Shown: positions 45,780 to 56,474 of the stretch, piece by piece
How the letters are laid out: every line of letters begins with the position of its first letter
Position numbering within the stretch: the stretch's first letter is position 1
The notes under the pieces: model-generated
Told to the model about the DNA's origin: nothing
The model's input: the letters and a program-made list of their open reading frames with translations, nothing else
Database searches by the model: none
From: Mallotus nudiflorus
Taxonomy: Eukaryota > Streptophyta > Magnoliopsida > Malpighiales > Euphorbiaceae
Reading direction: 5' to 3'
Assembly: GCA_947683625.1 (NCBI GenBank)
Contig: CANTUR010001408.1
Coordinates: 1-64,000 of the forward strand
Length of the DNA: 64,000 nucleotides
Translations under genes and position numbers: made by a program

Positions 45780-46103
45780 TGTTAAACACCAAACACTCAA
45801 ACAATTCTTAATTAAACTTTCACAAAAACTCAAATAATTCTTTATTAAACTCTCACAAAAACCAAACAATTCTTCATTAAACTCTCACCAAAACACTCTT
45901 ACACACTTAGAAACTTTGCTTCCTTACACTTCTTCTTCACTCTTTTTTTTTTTTTGTAAACAAATATAATTAAATCCTAACCATACATTTAAAAGTAATA
46001 CAATTCACTCTAACTAAACTTAATAATTTCTCACACCAACTAATAATAATTTATCACCTAACTTAGAAGCTTCCTTTGGTTAAAACAAGTTTATTTTTCA
46101 ATA
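45780..46103 (-). repeat. 5' LTR of the copia element
   Basis: 324 bp, partner of 29860-30118, about 65 bp longer because a 33-bp unit is present in three tandem copies (45792-45895) instead of one. Confidence 0.85.
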
Positions 46104-46112
46104 GTGGCCACC

Positions 46113-46120
46113 TATTTATA
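46113..46120 (-). promoter_or_regulatory. Displaced TATA box of the TPS gene
   Basis: TATAAATA on the minus strand, inside CCTATAAATAGG. If the 16-kb insertion and one copy of its target duplication are ignored, this box starts about 87 bases before the TPS ATG at 29785, a normal distance for a plant promoter. It lies 5 bases from the target duplication. Confidence 0.65.
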
Positions 46121-46466
46121 GGATTCAATATGAAACAATTAAGGTAGCATTATATTTTTTATGAGTTGTTAACAAACAATTCAGGGTTTATTGAAGAGGG
46201 GGAAGATGCTAATTCATGTGTCACATATGTATTTTAAAAATTTTATAGGATAAAAATTCCAAAAATAACCCCCTTTAAATACACAATCCCTTTATATCGA
46301 GTGACAAGAATGAAAGAGAAAAAAGTATAAAAACCTAAGCTATAATTTTAGAGGGACTAAAGTTGATATCCGTTGCAACTCACGACGTTGCAAGTTGTGA
46401 TGTCTATCATTGTCTAATTTTATATAATTATATATTTATTCTAATAGATTAGAGGATTTTGAGAAA
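46121..46466. other. Probable upstream promoter region of the TPS gene
   Basis: AT-rich sequence upstream (on the minus strand) of the displaced TATA box. No cis element can be named with confidence and no gene is seen. Confidence 0.4.
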
Positions 46467-46748
46467 TTATAATATACAACCATGATTCTATGTCATTTTA
46501 TAACTGTGATTCTATGTCAGATGCTGACATGGAATCACAAACCAATTACAATGCAACATATTGTCCAAAAAAATGTTTGAAAAAAAATTACTCATGTTCT
46601 TGTTTTGATGAAATAAAACTAACCAAGTTCTTGTTTTGGTGGAAAAAAAATTCATCCACTAAACATGTATGTAACCGTGTGTCATGTTTTTAGTGGTTTG
46701 TTGTTCCAACTGGACATATTGACATGGAATCATGGTTGTATATTACTA
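46467..46748. mobile_element. Hairpin MITE, about 280 bp
   Basis: The ends are inverted repeats: AATATACAACCATGATTC at about 46471 matches, reversed, GAATCATGGTTGTATATT near 46727, 24 of 25 positions over the longer stretch. An inner hairpin (GATTCTATGTCA against TGACATGGAATC) lies at about 46508-46540, so the same word occurs four times in alternating orientation. The 67-codon open frame in it (46490-46693) is not a gene. Superfamily not assigned, since the target duplication is unclear. Confidence 0.65.
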
Positions 46749-47038
46749 TATGATCATTATCAATAAAAATTACAAGTAAAATTTAACAACCAATTTATTA
46801 GGATCAATTGGCACAAAAATTGTTCGAATTAAAAGATTTTTGCCACGATTGTAATTCTATTCAAATCAAACTAAATTAGTTAAAATTCAATGAGCTCTAG
46901 ATACTAATAATTCATATTAAAAAATTATAAATAAGAATATTAATCAAACCACCTTTGATAATTATATGCCCTTTAATTGATATTGTATAATATAATATTA
47001 TAGTAAATAAGAAAAGAGTAAAGCAATGAAATTAATTA

Positions 47039-47305
47039 CTCCCTTCGCTCCTTTTTAATTATCATTTTAGATTGGATTTTTTGTACCAATTTATTTGACG
47101 TTTTCAACTACCAATGCATTTTAACTACCTTTTTTTTTTCTATCATACCCTTATTTATATATACATACTTTTAGAAATATACAAAACTAATAATTGATTG
47201 AGGAAATTATTATAAGGGTAGTATAGTATTTTACACATATATTAATTATATTTCTTAATCTATGTGCATAATCCTTAAATAACAATTAAAAAAGAATAGA
47301 GGGAG
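47039..47305. mobile_element. Stowaway MITE (Tc1/mariner type)
   Basis: 267 bp, begins CTCCCTTCGCTCC and ends, reversed, CTCCCTCTATTCT, the Stowaway terminal consensus. TA target duplication at 47037-47038 and 47306-47307. The inverted arms extend about 30 bp. No coding capacity. Confidence 0.88.
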
Positions 47306-47647
47306 TATCATTTTAGAGTAACTATTATTAACTTGGTTAATTAATTTAATTTCATAAATACATTCATGTGCGAGTGTGTTTCATTTTCAGGTGAAATGGG
47401 AAACATTCATGAAATTTATTTATAACGATATGCATTCTTTATTTTTTCAACAACTGATTCAGTTAATATCCCCACAAATGGGGGAAATTTTATAATGATT
47501 CTGACTTGTGATAAGTAGGAAAGTCAAACTAATAATATAAATTCATTGAAAATTCACCCATGTACTATTAGATTTTAATTTTTATTACTTTAATTAAATA
47601 CTCAATTTTTATTTGTTTGACTTTCCAACTCATTAAAAGACAAAACT
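47306..47647. other. Intergenic DNA, no gene seen
   Basis: AT-rich sequence between the Stowaway MITE and the solo LTR; nothing recognised. Confidence 0.5.
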
Positions 47648-50600
47648 TGTAATATCCCGTGTTTTTTTAAAATATTTTTACACTGTACCGGGATATGCAG
47701 TGTTAATAATTTTTGTATTTTATATGATATTTTTATGAGTTAATATGTATTTAAAACCTATTTTAATTACTGTATATTATTTTCAGTGTTTTACGTAAAA
47801 TTTTCCTGGGACTTGCATTTTCGGGGAAATTTTCACGTAAACAATTTATTATTAATTATTTTAAAGGTATTTATGGACTTGCATGAACTCATACATATTT
47901 TTAAATTATTAAATAAAGCTTGTGTGTGTATATTTATTTAATTAGGGTTTATTATTACCCTAATATTTTATTAAGTATTTAATTGTTTTATTGTTATTTA
48001 ATTAATTTTATTTAGTATAAATTATTAAAATATTAATATTTTTATGTGTGTGGTGTATATTTGATGTGTGTAATTTAAAATTATTTTAATATATAGTATA
48101 AAGTATATATATATACATATATTTGTCAAAATTACAAAAGTTTGCCAAATTACACTTTTGCCCCCGACATCTCCTTCTTCCTCCCGATCCTTCCCCTTGC
48201 CGTCCGGGCGTCTGTCACGCCGTTCCTTCACCGTGGGTGTGCCGTCCGGTGTGCCACCGTCTTTCCCGACCAGTTTCGCCACCTGAGGAGGCCGTTTCCG
48301 GCGTCGGGAGAACGATTTTGGCCGGAGAAGCCGAAAATCAACCCACCATCGGTCACGCCGATTCCGACCACCGTTTTCGACACCGCCGGTCTCTTTCTTC
48401 TCCTTGAGCTCTGGTGAGTGTGATTCTAGCTTTGGTTTGAGCTAAAATGGTCTAGAATTGCTTAGTTTTCGATTTGTCAATTTCGGCCTATTAGGGTTTT
48501 TGATTTTTTTGAGCTTTGAATTGATTTATTCATGGAAACTTCCTTCACAAATGTTGTTCCTAGTAGCTTAATCTTCATGTGTGAATTTTTGTAGAATTTT
48601 TGGAGATTGTTTGGATTTTTGGGTATTTTTGAATATTTTAATATTATTTTCTAATTTTCGGAAATTAATTATTTAAATTATGAAATTGGAGTTTATGGTT
48701 AAATTAGGTGTTGAAATGAATTATAGGAATTTATTTGGAATTTTTATGAATTTCTAAGTATTTATTTTTAATTATTGAAGTTTATGTGATTTTGAGAAAT
48801 TAGGTTAATTGTGTTTTAATTTGAATTTAATTGGTTAATTGAGTTTAAATATTGATATTATTGATAAATATGTTGATAAAATTAATTTTGGATAATTGTA
48901 TGATTTTTGGTGAATTTTTGAAGTAATTTAAGTATATTTATATATATAGGGGTATTTTGGTAATTTTACCCTAAATTGTCTAAAAATGTAATTTAATTGG
49001 TTTTAATATTTATTTAAGGTATAAAAATGATTTCTACAAAATATTTAGTATTTTTAACTAATTAAAACTATTTTTCATGAATTATTTTCAATTATATATA
49101 TAATATACGGTTTTTCTAATAAAATGAGTTTTAATCGGTTTTTATAGTGTTTCAAGGTCAATTATGTAATTTTTACCTATAAAATGTATTTCTGTGATTT
49201 AAGGATATTTTCGGTATTTCTGGAGTTATTCTGTGTTTGTGGATCCCGGTCGGTGGACTGTAGTTTGGAGTCCGACCGTGGGATTTTGATTGTGTTGAGC
49301 TTGTATTTCGAAGTGTGTTTCTTTGCAGGGTCGGCTCTACTCTTTTGAGTAGAGAGATGTCCGTTTTACAGGGGAGGTTCTGTCGAATTTTCGATAGAAT
49401 TCTCGTAAAACGTGATGTCCAGTCGAACCCTAATTCTGTTTCCGTACTTGAATACTCTAGATTGAATTCTAGGATTTCTATTAGGGTTACTCTGATATCA
49501 GTTATTTATTTCTTGTTTAGTTGCGCCGAGACCGAGGGCTAGTGGACCAGGCCCGTCGGACCTGTCTCGTGGAGCGCATTAGGTGAGTTACTATATTATA
49601 TATATATGCTTAGGATGCATGATTTAGAAATGCATGTTTTATATTGATTAAAGATGCATAAATAATTTGATTATTTCTTAAGTTTACATTAAGTATATTT
49701 TTGGTTTATTTTTGGTATATAATAAATTATATGCATGTTTTGTGAATAAAATATATTTAAAATGTTTTTAAATACGTTTCCAGCTTAATTTATAATTTGA
49801 TTGAATTCATTTGAATTATATATACTTGAAATATACCTGGTTTACTTTTGGTATATTTCCGGTATATATATGGTTTATATTGTTGTTTCATTTACATTCA
49901 TGCATCATTTATTGTGAATGAATGATTTATATTATTAATGAAGGATATCAATAGAACGTGCTACCTAGTTGGCAGCACTAGGACCGAGTACATACCGGTA
50001 CGCCTATAGCTTTAGGCTATATTACTAACTATTTGTGGATATTGATTTGATATGATTATTTGATATGTGAGATGTGGTTTGGGTGTGATTGCTGGAGCTC
50101 GGTTGACTAAGTGTCTCGGGGCCAATCACACTGGCAGTCAGACTGCTGGAGCTCGGTTGACTTAGTGTCTCGGGGCCAGTCTACTGTCCAAATGGATTAA
50201 GTGGATATATTTGGAATAAGTGAGCCTGTATGGCCAGAGTGTTGTTTAACACTATTTTCTGAGGTTGCGATATTCTAGGGTTCTATGTGATCCTTCATAA
50301 ACTGGGATTTTTCAGTAAAATATATAAAAATGATTTTTCTGCATCTGTATGAATTTGCCTGTATATATACATATTATATATATACTGTTGACTGTATGCA
50401 TTATCACTTAGTGTGTATGTATATATATTATAGTAATTCACTCAATGAGGTCTGACTCCCCTCCGTTGACTATTTTTCAGGAGAGTCAACTTCCTCAGAC
50501 CTCAGTAGCAGGTCGATACGCCGGATTTCTTCTGCCCCGGCTTCTTTATGTAAACTGTCTACTTGAGTCTTATTTATTTTATCTAGACACTGCAGTAGTT

Positions 50601-50885
50601 GTGAATTAAAGTATTGGATTTTATGTACTTTATTTTAAAGAGATGTACTATGTTAAAACTGGATTTGTATTAAAGATTATATATATCTATGTGATGAGAT
50701 TTTGAATTAAATCCAGTTGGTATGGATGATATTACGATATTATGATTTTTATTTTCCGCTGCATATTATACTGTTATTGTTATTATGGCATGCTTTATTT
50801 TATTTTTAGGCTTGCTACGGGTTCCGGATTCGAAAGAATTCCCGTTCCCTAGCGCCGGTCATGGCCCCTGTTTTGGGTCGTGACA
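47648..50885 (+). mobile_element. Solo LTR of the Tekay family
   Basis: 3238 bp, TGTAATATCCCG to GTCGTGACA, flanked by a perfect 5-bp target duplication AAACT (47643-47647 and 50886-50890). No internal sequence remains, so the element was reduced to one LTR by recombination between its two LTRs. It aligns well to the LTRs at 31933 and 40029 except for about 47985-48370, where the pyrimidine tract of those copies is replaced by an unrelated AT-rich and then GC-rich segment. Confidence 0.93.
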
Positions 50886-51039
50886 AAACTACTATATAAT
50901 GTCTCTATAAGTAGGTCAAATGATAAAAGGTGTGGATGTTCAATGAAAGAGACCAGACTTTAAACCCCCGCCCTTCTTTCTCGCCCTTCCAGTTTTAGGA
51001 ATTTAATCATTTGTACTAGTTGTTCAAAAAAAAATTCAA

Positions 51040-51610
51040 ATGGTTAATTTCAAACACTATAAGGGGGAGAAGGGAAGAAGTAAAGTTTCAATCCTTACCC
51101 TTCTCAATATAATATTTACACTCTTTGTTAACCAACTTACTTTATTAAAAAAGGAAGTAGTGGCCAACTTGGTTTTGAATTGTTTTCAAGTTGGTTACCA
51201 AAACCAACTTAGCCTTAGTTGTTTACAAGCTAGTTGCCAAAACCAACTTGGGTTTGGTTGTTTACAAGTTTGATTTGCCAACTTGTTTTACTTATCTCTT
51301 AACCATTGTAAGCTTATAAATAGGATTCATTGGCTAGCATTTATGTGGTGGCGATGGGTCACTAAAAAGAAGAGTGAGTTAGCAAGTGATTGTAAGAGTA
51401 ATCTCATTATGAGAAAAAATATAGAGAGTAAGTTTTTTTAATATTTTAAAAGAGAGTGTTATTGTACTCTCCTTAGGTTATATAGAGAGAAAGGTTATAA
51501 CTCTTATAATTTTTCATAGTGAAATTATTTTAATCTCGCCCGTGGTTTTTTTTCCAACTTAGTGGATTTCTTATTTTTACTTTTCAAAATTGGGTTGTGA
51601 TACAAGCTAT
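51040..51610 (+). repeat. Copia-like LTR relic with 42-bp repeats
   Basis: Between 51185 and 51270 a unit of about 42 bp (CAAGTTGGTTACCAAAACCA...) is repeated about three times in series. TATAAATAG at about 51315 is a plausible TATA box, and the stretch ends in TAATCTCGCCCGTGG, a form seen at copia LTR ends in plants. Just beyond, ACAAGCTATAGAGCC may be a worn primer-binding site. No coding part follows; the next kilobase belongs to another element. Confidence 0.45.
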
Positions 51611-52129
51611 AGAGCCAGCCAAATTTTTTAGATACAAGAGGATTCAAGCTTTACATGATGAGTCTCAAAGGAAGAAAAAACAGAGGCACGACTGAAGTAA
51701 AGTGGTCTCATAGAGATGATTTTAAGCTTTTGTGTTCTCTTTTCCTTTCTAGTACTTATGCATTATAAATAAGATAGAACATGAAATGTTATAAAAAAAA
51801 TTTCAATTTCAGTAAGATTCATTAATTAGGGCAAAAATGAGCATATTTGCTACATCTCATAACATAACTTCTGTTTTCAACTAGTGCTCCCGGATTTTCT
51901 AACTGAATATTTTTCGCTCATATTTTATTTCCTTAACTTTTGCCTGACTAGCCCTTTACAAGTTTTCTAATTAGTGGGACCTCTTTTTATTTTATTTTAT
52001 TCCCTAATGTTTGCTCGCTAGCCCTTTGCGGGTTTTCTAAACATCGAGAATGTCCTAATTTTTGTCTGATTAGCTTTTTCAGGTTTTCTAATCAGTGGAC
52101 TTTTATTTTCTTTATACTATTTTTATTTA
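51611..52129. other. Unassigned sequence between copia LTR relic and Ogre relic
   Basis: Contains a short direct repeat, CCCTTTACAAGTTTTCTAA at 51952 and CCCTTTGCGGGTTTTCTAA at 52022, with a third weaker copy near 52071. No gene recognised. It may be the 3' non-coding part of the minus-strand Ogre relic. Confidence 0.4.
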
Positions 52130-53290
52130 TTTTTATAAATAGTATTTCTTAAGGTGATCCAAGTTAACAGGCTCCATGAACTCATTCCCTTCAAGATAAG
52201 ATATCTTGGCGACTCCCTTTGGCAAAACTATCTTGACTAAGTATGGTCCTTCCCAGTTTGGTCTAAACTTTCCTTTTGGATTGAACACCACTGCTTTGGA
52301 TTTTTTTAGTACCATATCCCTAGCTTTTATCTTCCCTGGCTTTACCTTCTTATTAAATGCCCTTGCTATCCTCTTCTGGTATATTTGGGTATGAAACAAA
52401 GCATTCATCCTCTTCTTATCCAAAGACATCAGATGATTATATTTTTTCTGTACCCATTCACTCTTAGGCATTTTGGCCTCCATAACTACTCTTAGAGACT
52501 TGATCTTAGTTTCTATTGGCAAAATTATTTCACAGTCGTACACTAGGGAGAACGAAGCTTGGCATGTGGCTGTAGTTCTGTATACCCACAAGGCAAAAGG
52601 AAGAAACTCAAACCAATCCTTATAAGTTTTGACCATCATAGAGAGGATTTTATTGATATTTTTATTTGTTGCTTCCACTGCTCCATTAGCCTGAGGTCAA
52701 TATAGTGAAGACTTATGATGCTCGATCCCATACTTCTGCAATAACTTTGCCATTTCTGCTTGAAACTGAACCCCATTTTCTGTCACTACATGATGTGGAA
52801 CCTCGTATCTGTAAAAGAGATTCTTCTTGATAAATTGAGCCATTTGTTTTACCTTTAGAGCATTGAGAGACTCAGCCTCTGCCCATCTAGAAGAGTAATT
52901 AATTGCTATAACTATATACTTATGCCCATTCAATGTTGTTAGACTTATATCTCCTATAATATCAATCCCCCATGCTGCAAAAGGCTAAGGAGATGATAAA
53001 CTATTCAACACTATTAGAGGAAGGTAGTTGAGGTTCCCATAGATCTGACACTTATGGCATTATCTCATGGTTCTAATACAATCCTTTTCCATGCTCATCC
53101 AGTAGTACCCCTGTTTGATTATCTTCTTTGCTCGGATTATCCTATTCATGTAAGAACTGCAAGCTCCTGTATGAATGTCTTTCATCACCTCTTCTGCTTC
53201 ATCTTTCTTGAGACATCTGAGCTACATTCCATTCAGTAATCTCTTATACAACACCCTATCGTGCTTGCAAAATTACATGCTAGAATACGT
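52130..53290 (-). pseudogene. Integrase relic of an Ogre/Tat-type gypsy element
   Basis: Minus strand. Broken zinc-binding part at about 53270-53040. Core in 52933-52697: VIAINYSSRWAEAES has Asn at the first catalytic position and VTENGVQF has Glu at the second. A TGA follows, and then PQANGAVEATNKN supplies the third (Glu). The C-terminal domain is open in 52678-52133 (KGKFRPNWEGPYLVKIVLPK; VNLDHLKKYYL at the end), of Ogre/Tat style. With two of three catalytic residues changed and a stop in the core it cannot work. RT and Gag are absent. Confidence 0.75.
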
Positions 53291-54960
53291 AGGGCATTGT
53301 AGATGGTGGGGTTTAGCGCGCATCCAAGATTTTAGCAACGGTGTCACTGTTTGAACTCAGGGCTCTAAAGAACACACTAACCATTGTCACAAAGACATGG
53401 CATGGAGATGAGGAGTCACCACCCAGGGTAATAACTGGAACATATCGAAAAGGTGGTACTCGATTCCCTAAAAGAAATCTAGCACCACAACTAGGAGATT
53501 CTAGATACGGAATACCAACTTCTTTCAGTCTTATGTTCATTTAGAATTACTTTATGAATTACTATCTTGTCCTCTATTTACATGCAATTTCATATAAACT
53601 CAAACAATAAAGTCCAAGGCAAACTAGTCATGAAATATACAAGTAGATAATGCATTCAATAAATCACATAATCTCTAAGTTAGTCTAATCTACATGGATT
53701 TTAATTAAATGAACTAAAGTCTACATATTTAAAATTATAAGTGAACCTAAAGACCTAATTCCTTTCGATGTTAATTAAATGAACCTAAGTCTACTAATTT
53801 TGATAAAAATGAGCTTAATTCTACATGTTATGAAGGTATTTAAATTAACGGGATTAATTCTACATGTTTTAATTAAATAATGATCTTAAATCTACAAATT
53901 ATGAAAAAGGGCTTAAATTAAGTGAGTTAAATCTAAATTAATTAAATTACATTATGTGGGCCTATGTCTAATTAATTAAATGGGTCTAAAGGTATTTCTA
54001 ACCTAAAATCTAATTAAGTATGGACCTAAAAATATATTTTAATTAATTAAACCAAATTAATTATTAAATGATATGGGCTAAAATAAACAAATCAAAATCT
54101 AAAATGGGCTTAAGGCCCAAAACACACAAAACTAATAAATAAGCTCAAAAATAAATAAAAAATATAATTAAATAAGATCAAATAAATAACTAAATTAATC
54201 CTTACTAAAATCCTAATTTTTATTAACATGCAACCTAAATTAATCTACTTCCCCTATTGATTTTAAATGATTACCAAATTGAAACCTACTTTTACTAACC
54301 AATTTAATAAAAAATCATGCAACCACATACATAATTTTATTACTATTCCCACTATTTGGGCTATTACATTAATTCATGAAATAATTAATAAAAAATAAAA
54401 CCCTAGAAACTAAGTCTCTACGAGCTTTATCCATGGTCTTCTGTAGATTTTCAATAAATTTCATTTTCCTCATATGATCACCATGTATTTTCCTCTATAA
54501 TCACCATAAAATAATAAAATAATAATTAATGAATAAATTATGATAAAGAAATAGAATAATAAATAAACAAATAAATAAAAGAAAAATAGAAGAATATGGT
54601 ATGCTTATGGATGATTACGGTGCTCCTTAAATTTGTGATTCATCGTTCTTGATAAGTCTTCGAATCTTTTCTTCAAAAAGTCCTTCACGAGTCTTTGAAT
54701 TAATTGATGAATCAAAAAGAATTTTTGATTAAGAATAAATAAAAAATAAAATCACAATTTTCTTTCTCTCCTCTCCTCTTTTCTACGCCCTTCTCTCTTT
54801 TTTTTCTTTTTTTCCTCCCTTTTTTTTTTCTATGCTCTCCTCTTTTTATAGTGGAGCTAGGAAGCTTAACCCTAATCCTAATATGATTCTCATTCATAAA
54901 GTGTTTTTAGGAATTTTGAACAAAATAGGATTAAATTAATTAGAAAGTTTAAACCAATTT
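53291..54960 (-). repeat. Probable LTR and leader of the Ogre-like relic
   Basis: On the minus strand TGGTGACTCC at 53421-53412 resembles the TGGCGACTCC primer site I recall from Ogre elements. Upstream of it (53440-54950) lies a long AT-rich stretch with repeated words (AATTCTACATGT at about 53818 and 53858). A minus-strand TATAAAAAG at about 54841-54849 is a plausible LTR TATA box. If this is right, the relic kept LTR, primer site and integrase but lost most of gag-pol. No left partner LTR was found. Confidence 0.4.
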
Positions 54961-55029
54961 AGGATTGAATTAATTAGGAAATTCAAACCACCTAAAATCG
55001 GAATAATTAGAAGTAGGAAAACATAAGAG

Positions 55030-56470
55030 TTCAATATTTAGAAATTAATTTTTAAGTAATTATATTATTTTTGGTGAATTTTTGAATAATTATAGTGAAT
55101 TTATATATAGTAGAGGTATTTTGGTAATTTGATAGTAAATTGGCTAAAAATATAATTAAATTGGTTTTAATTTATATTTGAGGTATAAAAATGATTTCTA
55201 CAAATTTTTTAATATTTTTAACGAATTAAAACTATTTTTCGTAAATTATTTTCAAATTATATATAATATACTATTTTTTTCTAAATAAATGAGTTTTTAT
55301 CGATTTTTAATATGTTTTAGGGTTAATTATGTATTTGGACTTATAAAATGTATTTTGAGTATTAAAGGGTATTTTTGGTATTTTCTGGAATTTTAATGTG
55401 TTCTGTTATTATCTCGTGAATTGTGAATCTCGATCAGTAGAGTTGTAGTTTGGAAGTCCGACTGAGGGATTGTGTGTCTGTATATTTTCAAAGTATGTTT
55501 CTTTGCAGGACCAACTCTACTCTTTGAATAGAGAGATGCTCGTTTTATAGGGGAGGTTCTGCCGGATTTGATGTGTGATGTGATTTGAGAGTTTGATTGC
55601 TGGAACTCGGTTGACCAGGGGTCTTAGGGCCAATCACACTGATAGTTAGACTGCTGGAGCTCGGTTCACCAAGTGTCTCGGGGCCAGTCAACTGTCTAAA
55701 TGGAACAAGTGAATATATTTGGAATAAGTGAGTCTGTATGGCTAGAGTGTTGAGGTTGAGGTTGAGGTTGTGATCATTTAGGGTTCTATTTGATCCTTCA
55801 TAATCGGATATTATTTCCAGTATATAAATAAAATGATTTTACCACTTCTGTGTGATTTTGCCTGTATATATATTTACTATATATACTATTGAATGTGTGC
55901 ATTTTCATTTAGCTACGCATGTATATATATTATAACAATTCACTCAATGAGGTCTGACTCCCCTCCGTTAAATATTTTTCAGGAGAGTCTTCGTCTTTAG
56001 ACCTCAGTAGCAGACCTTTACGCAGGATTTCTTCTACCCCGACTTTACTATGTAAACTACTTATTTGACTTTATTTTATATTATAGACACTGCAGTAGTT
56101 GTAGTTGGTTATGAGATTTATGTACTATGTTTGTATGAGATACGTATTTTAAAGAAATGAACTAAGATTTGTATTATTAAATCCATTGGCGGATTATTAT
56201 TTTATTTTATTTATGAGTTTTATTTTCGTTGCGAGTTACTTTATTTATGTTATTATTATTGCATGTTTTATTTTATTTTAAGGCTTGCTACGGGTTCCAG
56301 ATTTGAAAGAATTCCCGTTCCTTAGCGCCAGTCATGGCCCCTGTTTTGGGTCGTGACAAAGTTGGTATCAGAGCGGAGTTCTGTGTCAGGGCCTTAGTTA
56401 TATGAGTTGTGGCCCTAGTTTTCAATGTTGTGTTTTCATTGAAAACTACTACAGTGAATTAGGTTCGAGT
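55030..56470 (+). mobile_element. Truncated Tekay-family LTR with primer site
   Basis: Aligns to the Tekay LTR from about 1070 bases in. An internal gap joins sequence corresponding to about 33490 directly to about 34165 (junction near 55570). The LTR ends GTCGTGACA at 56358, followed by TGGTATCAGAGC at 56363-56374 and about 90 bases of leader (GTTGTGGCCCTAGTTTT). The leader stops at about 56470 where Sirevirus-like sequence begins. More diverged than the solo LTR, so older. Confidence 0.85.
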
Positions 56471-56474
56471 TATA

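Larger units (their letters stand above)
29860..46103 (-). mobile_element. Ty1/copia retrotransposon, interrupted by a nested Tekay element
   Basis: Minus-strand copia element: 3' LTR 29860-30118, 5' LTR 45780-46103, target duplication GTGGC at 29855-29859 and 46104-46108. The internal part is split by the Tekay element at 31933-43104. Coding order from right to left: gag (45354-44416), protease (about 44330-44039), pre-integrase and integrase (43912-43110, and on across the insertion to about 31900), RT (31577-30806), RNase H (30470-30246). Stops and frame breaks are frequent, so it is non-autonomous. The element's own length without the insertion is about 5.1 kb, normal for copia. With the boundaries set by the target duplication the LTR begins TATTG and ends AACA on its own strand, unlike the usual TG...CA. 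Confidence 0.85.

Noticed and set aside
46490..46693. 67-codon Cys-rich open frame
   Set aside because: Lies wholly within the hairpin MITE.
48123..48417. Overlapping open frames in the GC-rich part of the solo LTR
   Set aside because: Two frames are open at once because of high GC content; no similarity and not present in other LTR copies.
53313..53544. Paired open frames on both strands
   Set aside because: No similarity recognised; the region is better explained as leader or LTR of the Ogre-like relic.
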